From positions 1-7,508 of the forward strand of contig JAGWTX010000107.1 of assembly GCA_028875955.1 (NCBI GenBank): a stretch of DNA of 7,508 nt. The letters run 5' to 3'. The stretch comes from Bacteroidota bacterium (GTDB lineage: Bacteria > Bacteroidota > Bacteroidia > Chitinophagales > Chitinophagaceae). The first letter of the stretch is position 1. Each line of letters begins with the position of its first letter. The position numbers were made by a program, and so were the translations under genes. The notes below the pieces were generated by a model, which was not told the DNA's origin, did not search any database, and saw only the letters and a program-made list of their open reading frames with translations. Positions 1 through 5,641 of the stretch are shown piece after piece.

Positions 1-849
1 AAGGAACACAGGCTCAGTGGTTTTAATTACGACTGGATACAGAACCGAAAGCTGAGTGTTCCTGAAAAGCGAAGTTTTGTAAATGAATTGGGATTAACCG
101 TTGATTACTGGATCATGAAACCCGTTAATTATGAAGCCGGCAAAAAATACCCGGCCATATTGGATATACACGGCGGTCCAACAGCCATGTGGGGGCCCGG
201 TGAGAGTTCCATGTGGCATGAATTCCAATACTACTGTGCCAAAGGTTATGTTGTGGTTTATGGCAATCCGAGGGGATCGGGGGGATATGGAACCCAATTC
301 CTTCGTGCCAATATCAATGATTGGGGAAAGGGGCCCACTTCTGATGTATTGACGTATCTGGATAAAGCCGTATCCGAGGGTGCCATCGATACCTCCCGGC
401 TGGCCATCACCGGGGGGTCATATGCCGGCTATCTGGTTGCCTGGATTGTTGGACATGATCAGCGTTTCAAAGCAGCCTGTTCCCAACGGGGTGTTTATGA
501 CCTGCGCACTTTTTTCGGGGAAGGCAATGCCTGGCGTCTGGTACCCGATTATTTTGGCGGCTATCCCTGGGAAACGGTTACCAGGGAAAACCTGGAGAGA
601 GAATCTCCCATCACCTATGTAAAAAACATACATACCCCTTACCTGATCTTTCATGGAGAGAGTGATCTCCGTACGGGTGTGATAGGCGGGGAAATGATGT
701 ACAAGAGTTTAAAAGTGCTGGGTAGTCCTGTAGAATATGTCAGACATCCCGGTGCCACACATGAACTCACCCGAAGCGGCAATAACCGACAGCGAATTGA
801 TCAGATGCTCAGAACCCTTGAATTCTTTGAACGGTATATCAAGCATTAA
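1..849 (+). CDS. S9 family serine peptidase (prolyl oligopeptidase/acylaminoacyl-peptidase type), C-terminal part
   Basis: The frame is open from base 1 to a TAA at 847-849, giving 282 residues of a gene that starts outside the window; the TTG at 88 is internal, not a start. The piece is the alpha/beta-hydrolase catalytic domain of Peptidase_S9. Near its start is the HGGP oxyanion-region motif, then the nucleophile motif GGSYAGY with Ser at window residue 140 (codon 418-420), the acid in FHGESD (Asp 222, codon 664-666) and the base in GATHELTRSG (His 254, codon 760-762). Triad order and spacing fit the family. The N-terminal beta-propeller expected in S9B/S9C enzymes would lie to the left. 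Members cleave short peptides or acylated N-termini; the HELTRSG ending resembles YuxL/acylaminoacyl-peptidase relatives more than true prolyl oligopeptidase. Location (cytoplasm or periplasm) cannot be judged without the N-terminus. The downstream neighbour is convergent, so this gene ends its transcription unit. Confidence 0.93.
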   Translation, partial: KEHRLSGFNYDWIQNRKLSVPEKRSFVNELGLTVDYWIMKPVNYEAGKKYPAILDIHGGPTAMWGPGESSMWHEFQYYCAKGYVVVYGNPRGSGGYGTQFLRANINDWGKGPTSDVLTYLDKAVSEGAIDTSRLAITGGSYAGYLVAWIVGHDQRFKAACSQRGVYDLRTFFGEGNAWRLVPDYFGGYPWETVTRENLERESPITYVKNIHTPYLIFHGESDLRTGVIGGEMMYKSLKVLGSPVEYVRHPGATHELTRSGNNRQRIDQMLRTLEFFERYIKH

Positions 850-864
850 CCTATAATCAACCAT

Positions 865-915
865 TCGGCCTGTTACAAAGACGCATCCAAAACCTGCAGC
901 TTTCTAACAGGTCGA
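865..915 (+). terminator. Hairpin between convergent genes, possible terminator for the S9 peptidase
   Basis: An imperfect inverted repeat lies 15 bases after the peptidase stop. The outer stem pairs 865-875 with 905-915 (11 pairs, one G-U), and after a C/C mismatch AAAG 877-880 pairs with CTTT 900-903, leaving a 19-base loop. On the + strand a T-rich stretch (916-925) follows, but not a clean T-run, and it runs into the amidase stop codon. On the - strand no T-run follows. A role in separating the two converging transcripts is inferred from position and pairing. Confidence 0.45.
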
Positions 916-918
916 TTT

Positions 919-2088
919 CTATTTCAACCCTTTCAACCAGTCTGTAATCCCCAGATAGAGTTTATTGGCCACTTCCTCCTGAAATGATTGGCGAAGGATC
1001 TTTTTCTCATCATCCGGGTTACTCAAAAAGGCAATTTCCACCAGCGCGTTGGGGAAATCGGTCGGACTATTCAATGCAAAATTGAAACTGCCTACATTTC
1101 CAAATTCATTCAGGGGCAATTCCAGCATCCGGTTTAGCAAGGATAAGGAAAGCGGGCGGAACCCTATGTATTTATAATAGGTACTCACCCCATTGATCTC
1201 TTTGTTATCACTGGAATTGAGATGAAGACTGATCAGGATATCCGGATCCTGTTCCTGTAGAAAAAGAATCCTGTCCTTGTTGTCAAATGTAGTATCCCTG
1301 GTTCTTGTCATGATGATATGCCGGACCCCTTTTCTTTTCAGGTTTCTCTCAAGAGCCTGGGCAAATAACAGGGTATAATACTTTTCAGTATATCGTGCAT
1401 GCACGCCTCCCGTACCGCTGTTGGTGCCTCCGTGTCCTGCATCGATGGCGATTTTTAACGTTCGGATATCCGGTTTTGGTGGTTGCCGTTTGATACGAAC
1501 CATCAGCTTGTGCCCTTCATAAGCTACATGGAAACCCCAGTGCTGTGCATGTTTCAATTCGATGGTGATCCTTAACAGGTCATCTTCAACCTGGTTATAA
1601 TAGACGTTTTTCACTTCCTTCAGGGAGCGGAGCTGGGTAACCCAGTTGGTGTTACTTTTTACGCCATAAATATCCAGCAGGATCCGGGATGGATTGATCT
1701 CCATGTAAGCATGATAAGGAAGTTTCTCTTCTAAACTTATACCCACATAATCGAAGGCTGAATCACCTTTTGCAATTATCGAGTTGGTCAGGTATTGTGA
1801 TTTTTCAATACCCGCACTGTCCGGTTTTACAAAAGTCTTTTCGATATAAGCCGTATGAAACCTGGACAATTGCACCTGGTATAGATTATCAACCGAATCG
1901 ATCACCCTTACTAAAACATTGGAATCCAGATAACCCATTTTGGCACTTCCCAGCCTGTCGGTACCCAATCCATAAGCGAGGGAAGGGAGTTTACCCGTTG
2001 TTCTGCCCAGGTGATGGGGTGCAAAATCATTTTGCGCTTGTGCCTGCAGAAAACATAAGCAACAGCTCAGATATAAAACGTACTTCAT
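919..2088 (-). CDS. N-acetylmuramoyl-L-alanine amidase (Amidase_3, zinc-dependent), exported
   Basis: Predicted 389-residue periplasmic murein hydrolase that cuts the amide bond between N-acetylmuramic acid and L-alanine, as in cell separation and wall turnover. Residues 1-19 form a signal peptide (Lys, hydrophobic core with three Cys, AQA-Q cleavage region). Residues about 38-88 look like a small SH3-like segment, and 112-200 like an AMIN-type beta domain that in relatives directs the enzyme to the envelope. The Amidase_3 domain fills 211-389. The zinc ligands are visible: His219 in DAGHGG, Glu235 in YTEK and His289 in SLHLNS; the catalytic Glu351 is in VEIAFLSNP. All key residues are present. 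The ATG at 2086-2088 is chosen because it gives a complete signal peptide; no Shine-Dalgarno is visible, as usual in Bacteroidota. It is the AmiA/B/C catalytic type, but the extra N-terminal segment argues against transferring an E. coli name. A 296-base leader separates it from the gene upstream, so it is probably transcribed alone. Confidence 0.93.
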   Translation of the reverse strand: MKYVLYLSCCLCFLQAQAQNDFAPHHLGRTTGKLPSLAYGLGTDRLGSAKMGYLDSNVLVRVIDSVDNLYQVQLSRFHTAYIEKTFVKPDSAGIEKSQYLTNSIIAKGDSAFDYVGISLEEKLPYHAYMEINPSRILLDIYGVKSNTNWVTQLRSLKEVKNVYYNQVEDDLLRITIELKHAQHWGFHVAYEGHKLMVRIKRQPPKPDIRTLKIAIDAGHGGTNSGTGGVHARYTEKYYTLLFAQALERNLKRKGVRHIIMTRTRDTTFDNKDRILFLQEQDPDILISLHLNSSDNKEINGVSTYYKYIGFRPLSLSLLNRMLELPLNEFGNVGSFNFALNSPTDFPNALVEIAFLSNPDDEKKILRQSFQEEVANKLYLGITDWLKGLK

Positions 2089-2166
2089 TTGCTGAAGTTA
2101 AAATATAATTGGTATTCTGCGCATCCGGGTTTGTATGACAGCGGGTAAACGGGACATATCTTTTCC

Positions 2167-2184
2167 GGGGCAAACCCTTGCCCC
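2167..2184 (-). other. GC-rich hairpin in the leader of the amidase gene
   Basis: GGGGCAA at 2167-2173 pairs perfectly with TTGCCCC at 2178-2184 around a four-base loop. No T-run follows on either strand, so it is not a standard intrinsic terminator. It lies about 80 bases upstream of the amidase start and would be in that gene's 5' leader if transcription begins further upstream. Its role is unknown. Confidence 0.4.
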
Positions 2185-2261
2185 ATAAACGGTCAGTTGT
2201 TATCCATGGATTATAAGACTGGCATTAAGCCAAAAAAGAAAACACTTTACAATGCCGGAGA

Positions 2262-2303
2262 ATATCAAAATAAAAAACCTCATTACCTGTGACAGTAATG
2301 AGG
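2262..2303 (-). terminator. Rho-independent terminator of the acyl-CoA dehydrogenase gene
   Basis: Read on the - strand, a perfect 9-bp stem (CCTCATTAC, paired between 2295-2303 and 2278-2286) with an eight-base loop is followed directly by TTTTTTATTTT (2277 down to 2267). It lies about 80 bases after the dehydrogenase TAA. On the + strand only a weak T-stretch follows, so the main direction is -. It would end the MarR-dehydrogenase transcript and insulate the amidase. Confidence 0.8.
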
Positions 2304-2384
2304 CATTGTTTTAGCAAGCAACCGTAAAACAAAAACCAAATATTAAAAAACTTTGTGAAAGTTAATAATTTTTCTTGGTTTTTT

Positions 2385-4175
2385 TTAAAAATGATACCCG
2401 TTATCTGAAACCAGCTTATCGGAGATCCTTCTTCTGGCATCCTTGGTATTAAAGGGTTCCAGCTTGGTAAAACGTTTAAGCCCGATATGCATCATTCTCA
2501 ATTCATCCCCTTCTGCAAAGCTGTTCAGGGCATCTTTTCCTGCCTTATTGATGCGATCGGCTGCGTCATATAAGTAGGTGCGCATCATATCCGCCTGCAG
2601 GCTGACAGCAGCTTCCCCCCTGGCATCAGAGAGTTTCATGACACGCAAGAGGGCGGATTCTGCATGAAATGCCTCCATGGCCATATCGGCAATATTCATC
2701 AATACCTCCTGTTCCTTATCCAGTTGCATCATCAGTTTCTGTACGGCTGCACCGGCAACCATCAGGATGGCTTTTTTGAAATTGGCGATATACTTGCGTT
2801 CCTTCGCAAACGCACCTTCTTCTTCAGCGCCGAAATCCGGGATACTCATGAGTTCTTTCTGTACGGCCATCGCAGGTGTCATCAGATCCAGTTTGCCCTT
2901 CATGGCACGTTTCAGCATCATATCCACGGTAAGCAAACGGTTGATCTCGTTGGTGCCTTCATAGATGCGGTTGATCCGGCTGTCGCGATAGGCTTTGGAG
3001 ATCACATATTCATCACTAAATCCATTCCCGCCGTGGATCTGCACCCCTTCATCCACAACAAAATCGAGCACTTCACTGCCAAACACTTTCAACATGGAAC
3101 ATTCGATGGCAAATTCTTCGGCAGCACCCAGAAGGGCCTCGTTAAAGGGCTGTCCGCTTTCCAGCATTTCATGCTCCTTGTTATCAATCCACTTGGCAGT
3201 GCGATACAATGCTGTTTCACAAACCCACATACGGATTGCCATTTCAGCCATTTTATGGCGGATAGCGCCGAATTTGGCAATGGGCAATTTAAACTGCTCC
3301 CGGGTCATGGCATATTGAATCGAAGTAGTGGCCGCCCGCTTTGAGCCGCCCAGTGCTGCAGCGCATAGTTTCAGTCTTCCGATATTCAGGATATTAAACG
3401 CAATCAGGTGACCCTTCCCTATCTCTCCCAATACATTTTCAACGGGCACTTTACAATCCTGGAAATACAATTGCACGGTAGAAGACCCCTTGATACCCAT
3501 CTTGTGTTCTTCCGGCCCCTGGGTAAATCCTTCCATGCCTCGTTCGATGATAAAACCGGTGAACTTATCGCCATCGATTTTGGCAAACACGGTATATACA
3601 TCTGCAAAACCACCGTTGGTGATCCAGCATTTCTGTCCGTTCAACAGATAATATTTTCCATCCTCACTCAGTTTGGCAGTGGTCTTGGCGCCCAACGCAT
3701 CACTACCGGAATTGGGTTCCGTTAAACCGTATGCACCCTTCCACTCGCCCGAAGCCAGTTTGGGTATGTATTTTTCTTTTTGGGCTTCTGTACCAAAATA
3801 CAGAATGGGCAGGGTTCCGATACCTGTATGTGCGGCAACTGCCACGGAAAAGGAATAACCCCCACCCAGGCCTTCATTCACCAGGGTTGACGTGATAAAA
3901 TCCTTTCCCAAACCACCATACTGTTCTGGCATGGAAGTAGACAAAAGCCCCTGTTCACCCGCCTTTTGTAAAAGGGAAGGCATCAGACCCGGTTCCAGTT
4001 TATCAATCCGCTCGATGATGGGCAGAATTTCCGCCTCGAGAAATTGCATACACATATCCATCACCATGGTCTGCTCTTCGTTAAAATCTTCGGGGATGAA
4101 TGTGTCTTGAGGATTGCTTTCTTTGATCAGCCATTCTCCGCCCTTCAGGGCATTGGCTTGTTGTGTAGCTTCCAT
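2385..4175 (-). CDS. Acyl-CoA dehydrogenase, VLCAD-like long form
   Basis: Predicted 596-residue FAD enzyme for the first step of fatty-acid beta-oxidation, acyl-CoA to trans-2-enoyl-CoA, passing electrons to an electron-transfer flavoprotein. The all-alpha N-terminal domain spans about 30-145, the beta domain about 147-255 with the FAD/substrate motif YGLTEPNSGSDA (149-160) and WITNGG (184-189), and the C-terminal helical domain about 260-420. The catalytic base is Glu406 in IYEGTNEI, at the position used by short-, medium- and very-long-chain enzymes. IHGGNGF (380-386) is the usual FAD-binding stretch. An extra C-terminal helical region of about 175 residues (420-596) makes it much longer than the ~380-residue short-chain forms and like VLCAD/ACAD9, suggesting long-chain substrates; chain length is inferred. 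The ATG at 4173-4175 fits the family N-terminus. It lies 117 bases downstream of the MarR gene on the same strand, with no clear promoter between, so co-transcription and MarR control are likely. Confidence 0.95.
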   Translation of the reverse strand: MEATQQANALKGGEWLIKESNPQDTFIPEDFNEEQTMVMDMCMQFLEAEILPIIERIDKLEPGLMPSLLQKAGEQGLLSTSMPEQYGGLGKDFITSTLVNEGLGGGYSFSVAVAAHTGIGTLPILYFGTEAQKEKYIPKLASGEWKGAYGLTEPNSGSDALGAKTTAKLSEDGKYYLLNGQKCWITNGGFADVYTVFAKIDGDKFTGFIIERGMEGFTQGPEEHKMGIKGSSTVQLYFQDCKVPVENVLGEIGKGHLIAFNILNIGRLKLCAAALGGSKRAATTSIQYAMTREQFKLPIAKFGAIRHKMAEMAIRMWVCETALYRTAKWIDNKEHEMLESGQPFNEALLGAAEEFAIECSMLKVFGSEVLDFVVDEGVQIHGGNGFSDEYVISKAYRDSRINRIYEGTNEINRLLTVDMMLKRAMKGKLDLMTPAMAVQKELMSIPDFGAEEEGAFAKERKYIANFKKAILMVAGAAVQKLMMQLDKEQEVLMNIADMAMEAFHAESALLRVMKLSDARGEAAVSLQADMMRTYLYDAADRINKAGKDALNSFAEGDELRMMHIGLKRFTKLEPFNTKDARRRISDKLVSDNGYHF

Positions 4176-4221
4176 GACGGTATATTTTTTATGGTGTAAA
4201 TGAAAAGTTGATATGTATTCG

Positions 4222-4292
4222 CTTTCTTAGGTCTTAGTTCCTTCAACAGATCGGGTCTTTCTTACCCTTTCTTTCTTCAACTGGTTCCTTTC
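4222..4292 (-). other. Purine-rich leader between MarR and acyl-CoA dehydrogenase genes
   Basis: In the mRNA sense (- strand) the spacer is strikingly purine-rich and repetitive. TAAGAAAG occurs twice (4257-4264 and 4222-4229), with a related GAAGAAAG at 4271-4278. TTGAAG, GGAAC and AAGACC each occur twice in the same stretch. No promoter matching TTG-N20-TAnnTTTG was found. It may be an untranslated linker with a translational or RNA-stability role, or low-complexity drift. Confidence 0.35.
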
Positions 4293-4733
4293 TCAGGTCA
4301 GGTTATCATATACCCGCTGAAAAACCTGCTTAACCACTTCGATGTCTTCCTTGTTCACCCCGATCAATGCCTCATTCATCGTTTGATTGGCCAGATCGAT
4401 GGTTTGTGATTGCAGGGCTTGTGCCGCATCGGTCAAACAAACCAGATTGATCCTTCTGTCTGATTTGGAAGGGATCCTGCGCACCAGCTTCTGTTTTTCC
4501 AGGTTATCGATCAAACGGGTGATACTGGGTTTATCCCGGAAAGTACGGTTACACAGTTCCTGCTGGCTCAAACAATCTTCCTTCCACAAATGGTACAATA
4601 CACTCCATTGCTCGATGGTGATTTCCAGTCCGGCCATCCTGAAATTCTTCTGTAATCGCCGGGCTACTGCAGTGGAAGCCATCCCGTTGATGACACTGTA
4701 AAGCTCTCCTCTTTTAAATTGGTTGTTTGGCAT
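4293..4733 (-). CDS. MarR-family transcriptional regulator
   Basis: Predicted 146-residue cytoplasmic DNA-binding protein, the usual length for MarR proteins. Helices at both ends (about 9-33 and 105-144) would form the dimer interface. The winged helix-turn-helix covers about 41-101: the recognition helix starts around DKPSITRLIDNLEKQ (68-82) and the wing carries PSKSDRR (88-94), the family's conserved D-x-R region. The frame continues upstream to a TTG at 4785-4787, but I choose the ATG at 4731-4733 because it gives MPNNQF and a standard family length; the longer version would put coding sequence through the promoter and palindrome. No Shine-Dalgarno is visible. The dehydrogenase gene follows on the same strand and an alpha/beta hydrolase gene is divergent. 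MarR proteins usually repress their own operon and release DNA on binding a small ligand; here an acyl-CoA or fatty acid is a reasonable guess from the neighbour, not shown by the sequence. Confidence 0.92.
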   Translation of the reverse strand: MPNNQFKRGELYSVINGMASTAVARRLQKNFRMAGLEITIEQWSVLYHLWKEDCLSQQELCNRTFRDKPSITRLIDNLEKQKLVRRIPSKSDRRINLVCLTDAAQALQSQTIDLANQTMNEALIGVNKEDIEVVKQVFQRVYDNLT

Positions 4734-4737
4734 ATAG

Positions 4738-4753
4738 TTAGTTATGCAACTAA
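4738..4753. promoter_or_regulatory. MarR operator-like palindrome
   Basis: TTAGTTATGCAACTAA is an inverted repeat with perfect 6-bp arms around ATGC. It lies four bases upstream of the chosen MarR ATG and three bases downstream of the predicted -7 box, so bound repressor would cover the transcription start. Size and symmetry fit MarR-type operators, and the TAGTTGC..AACTA pattern resembles sites described for this family. Binding is inferred. Confidence 0.65.
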
Positions 4754-4756
4754 TTT

Positions 4757-4787
4757 CAAAATAAGTTCGTTTCTTTGACATCACCAA
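4757..4787 (-). promoter_or_regulatory. Predicted Bacteroidota-type promoter of the MarR gene
   Basis: On the - strand TTG (4785-4787) is followed after 20 bases by TTATTTTG (4757-4764), a 7/8 match to the Bacteroidota -7 consensus TAnnTTTG. Start of transcription is expected near 4750-4753, inside the palindrome, leaving a leader of under 25 bases. Confidence 0.5.
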
Positions 4788-4806
4788 GAATAAATCCTTA
4801 AATTTT
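4774..4806 (+). promoter_or_regulatory. Predicted promoter of the alpha/beta hydrolase gene
   Basis: TTTG (4774-4777), 21 bases, then TAAATTTT (4799-4806), a 7/8 match to TAnnTTTG. It interleaves with the opposing MarR promoter. Start of transcription would fall around 4810-4813, at or next to the GTG start codon, which would make the mRNA nearly leaderless. This is a consensus match only. Confidence 0.4.
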
Positions 4807-4811
4807 CCTCC

Positions 4812-5621
4812 GTGCCGGCAGAATCACACCATATCCGCTTTCGAAACTCCCGGATCCATTACCTGCGCATGGGTAAGGGACCCGAATGGTTGTTTTGTTT
4901 TCACGGCTATGGTGAAAATGCCGGTTCTTTCGGGTTGCTGGAAAATGCCCTGGGGAGCCGCTATACCCTGGTGGCATTGGATTTCCCCTTTCATGGAAAA
5001 ACGGACTGGCAGGAAGGGCTGATTTTTGAACCAGCTGATTTGATGGCAATCATTCAACTGATCATGCAGGAAAAAAAGCCGTTTTGCCTGATGGGCTACA
5101 GCATGGGTGGCAGGGTTGCGTTGGATCTACTGGACAGGATGCCTGATCAGGTAACCAAACTCTTACTGGTTGCACCCGATGGGTTACACAATAAACCCTG
5201 GCAAATGCTTGCCACCCGAACCCGGCTGGGAAACCGCCTATTCAGTTACCTGATGCAACATCCCAAATGGACCCATTGGTATATGCAGTGGATGGAAAGA
5301 CTGGGGTTATACAACAAGGAGCTGTTAAGATTTGTCCATTATTACCTTGATGACCGGGAGGAAAGAATCACTTTGTATCAGCGATGGACCACCATGCGCA
5401 GGTTCCGGCCGGATCAAAAGCGATTGAAAAAATCCATCCGTGAAAAAAACATAAAGATCCATTGCATTTTCGGCAAATACGACCGGGTTATCCTGACAAA
5501 ACATGGAAGGAAATTCAGCCGCAACAGCGAATCCCAGATCAGTATCACAGAAATCGAAGCCGGTCACCAGCTTTTAAAGGAAAAATACATTCCGCAGATC
5601 ATCCCCCTGTTGATTGAATAA
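4812..5621 (+). CDS. Alpha/beta hydrolase fold protein
   Basis: Predicted 269-residue cytoplasmic hydrolase with no signal peptide. The catalytic triad is clear: oxyanion motif FHGYGE (30-35), nucleophile elbow GYSMGG with Ser97, acid Asp224 in GKYDRV, and base His252 in EAGHQL. A helical cap lies between about 125 and 205. Substrate cannot be read from the sequence; the family includes esterases, thioesterases and C-C hydrolases. The start is GTG at 4812-4814: the frame has a stop at 4791-4793 and no ATG before residue 20, and a start there would remove the first strand (HHIRFRNSRIHYLR). No Shine-Dalgarno is seen; the TCCTCC just before GTG is the wrong sense. The glycosyltransferase gene begins within 2-20 bases of its stop, so the two are almost certainly one operon. 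It is divergent from MarR and might share control through the 78-base gap. Confidence 0.88.
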   Translation: MPAESHHIRFRNSRIHYLRMGKGPEWLFCFHGYGENAGSFGLLENALGSRYTLVALDFPFHGKTDWQEGLIFEPADLMAIIQLIMQEKKPFCLMGYSMGGRVALDLLDRMPDQVTKLLLVAPDGLHNKPWQMLATRTRLGNRLFSYLMQHPKWTHWYMQWMERLGLYNKELLRFVHYYLDDREERITLYQRWTTMRRFRPDQKRLKKSIREKNIKIHCIFGKYDRVILTKHGRKFSRNSESQISITEIEAGHQLLKEKYIPQIIPLLIE

Positions 5622-5641
5622 TATTGGCTTTCTTTGTTTGC

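Larger units (their letters stand above)
2089..2384. other. Non-coding gap between amidase and acyl-CoA dehydrogenase genes
   Basis: This 296-base stretch has no convincing gene. From right to left it holds an AT-rich tail with a weak 6-bp hairpin (2349-2363), a strong terminator for the dehydrogenase (about 2262-2303), a 6-bp inverted repeat GGCATT/AATGCC (2221-2226 with 2251-2256), a GC-rich hairpin (2167-2184), and the amidase leader. The only -7-like element near the amidase is TATATTTT on the - strand (2100-2107); it has no TTG 19-21 bases upstream, so I do not call a promoter. Confidence 0.6.

Noticed and set aside
2100..2107. TATATTTT as a -7 box for the amidase
   Set aside because: No TTG or TTTG lies 19-21 bases upstream, and single -7 matches are frequent in AT-rich gaps.
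2221..2256. GGCATT/AATGCC inverted repeat with a 24-base loop
   Set aside because: A 6-bp stem with a long A-rich loop has little stability, and it matches no known element.
2349..2363. AACTTT/AAAGTT hairpin just after the dehydrogenase stop, followed by a T-run on the minus strand
   Set aside because: The 6-bp AT-rich stem is too weak for a reliable terminator; the 9-bp hairpin downstream is far better.
2225..2440. 71-codon minus-strand ORF over the end of the dehydrogenase gene
   Set aside because: It overlaps the dehydrogenase in another frame, runs through the terminator hairpin and has a composition unlike a protein.
2664..3344. 226-codon plus-strand ORF inside the acyl-CoA dehydrogenase gene
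   Set aside because: It is antisense to a clear enzyme with intact motifs; its His/Phe/Gln-rich product is typical of an opposite-strand shadow.
4734..4787. N-terminal extension of MarR from the TTG at 4785-4787
   Set aside because: It would translate through the predicted promoter and palindrome and exceeds the usual MarR length; the ATG at 4733 fits better.
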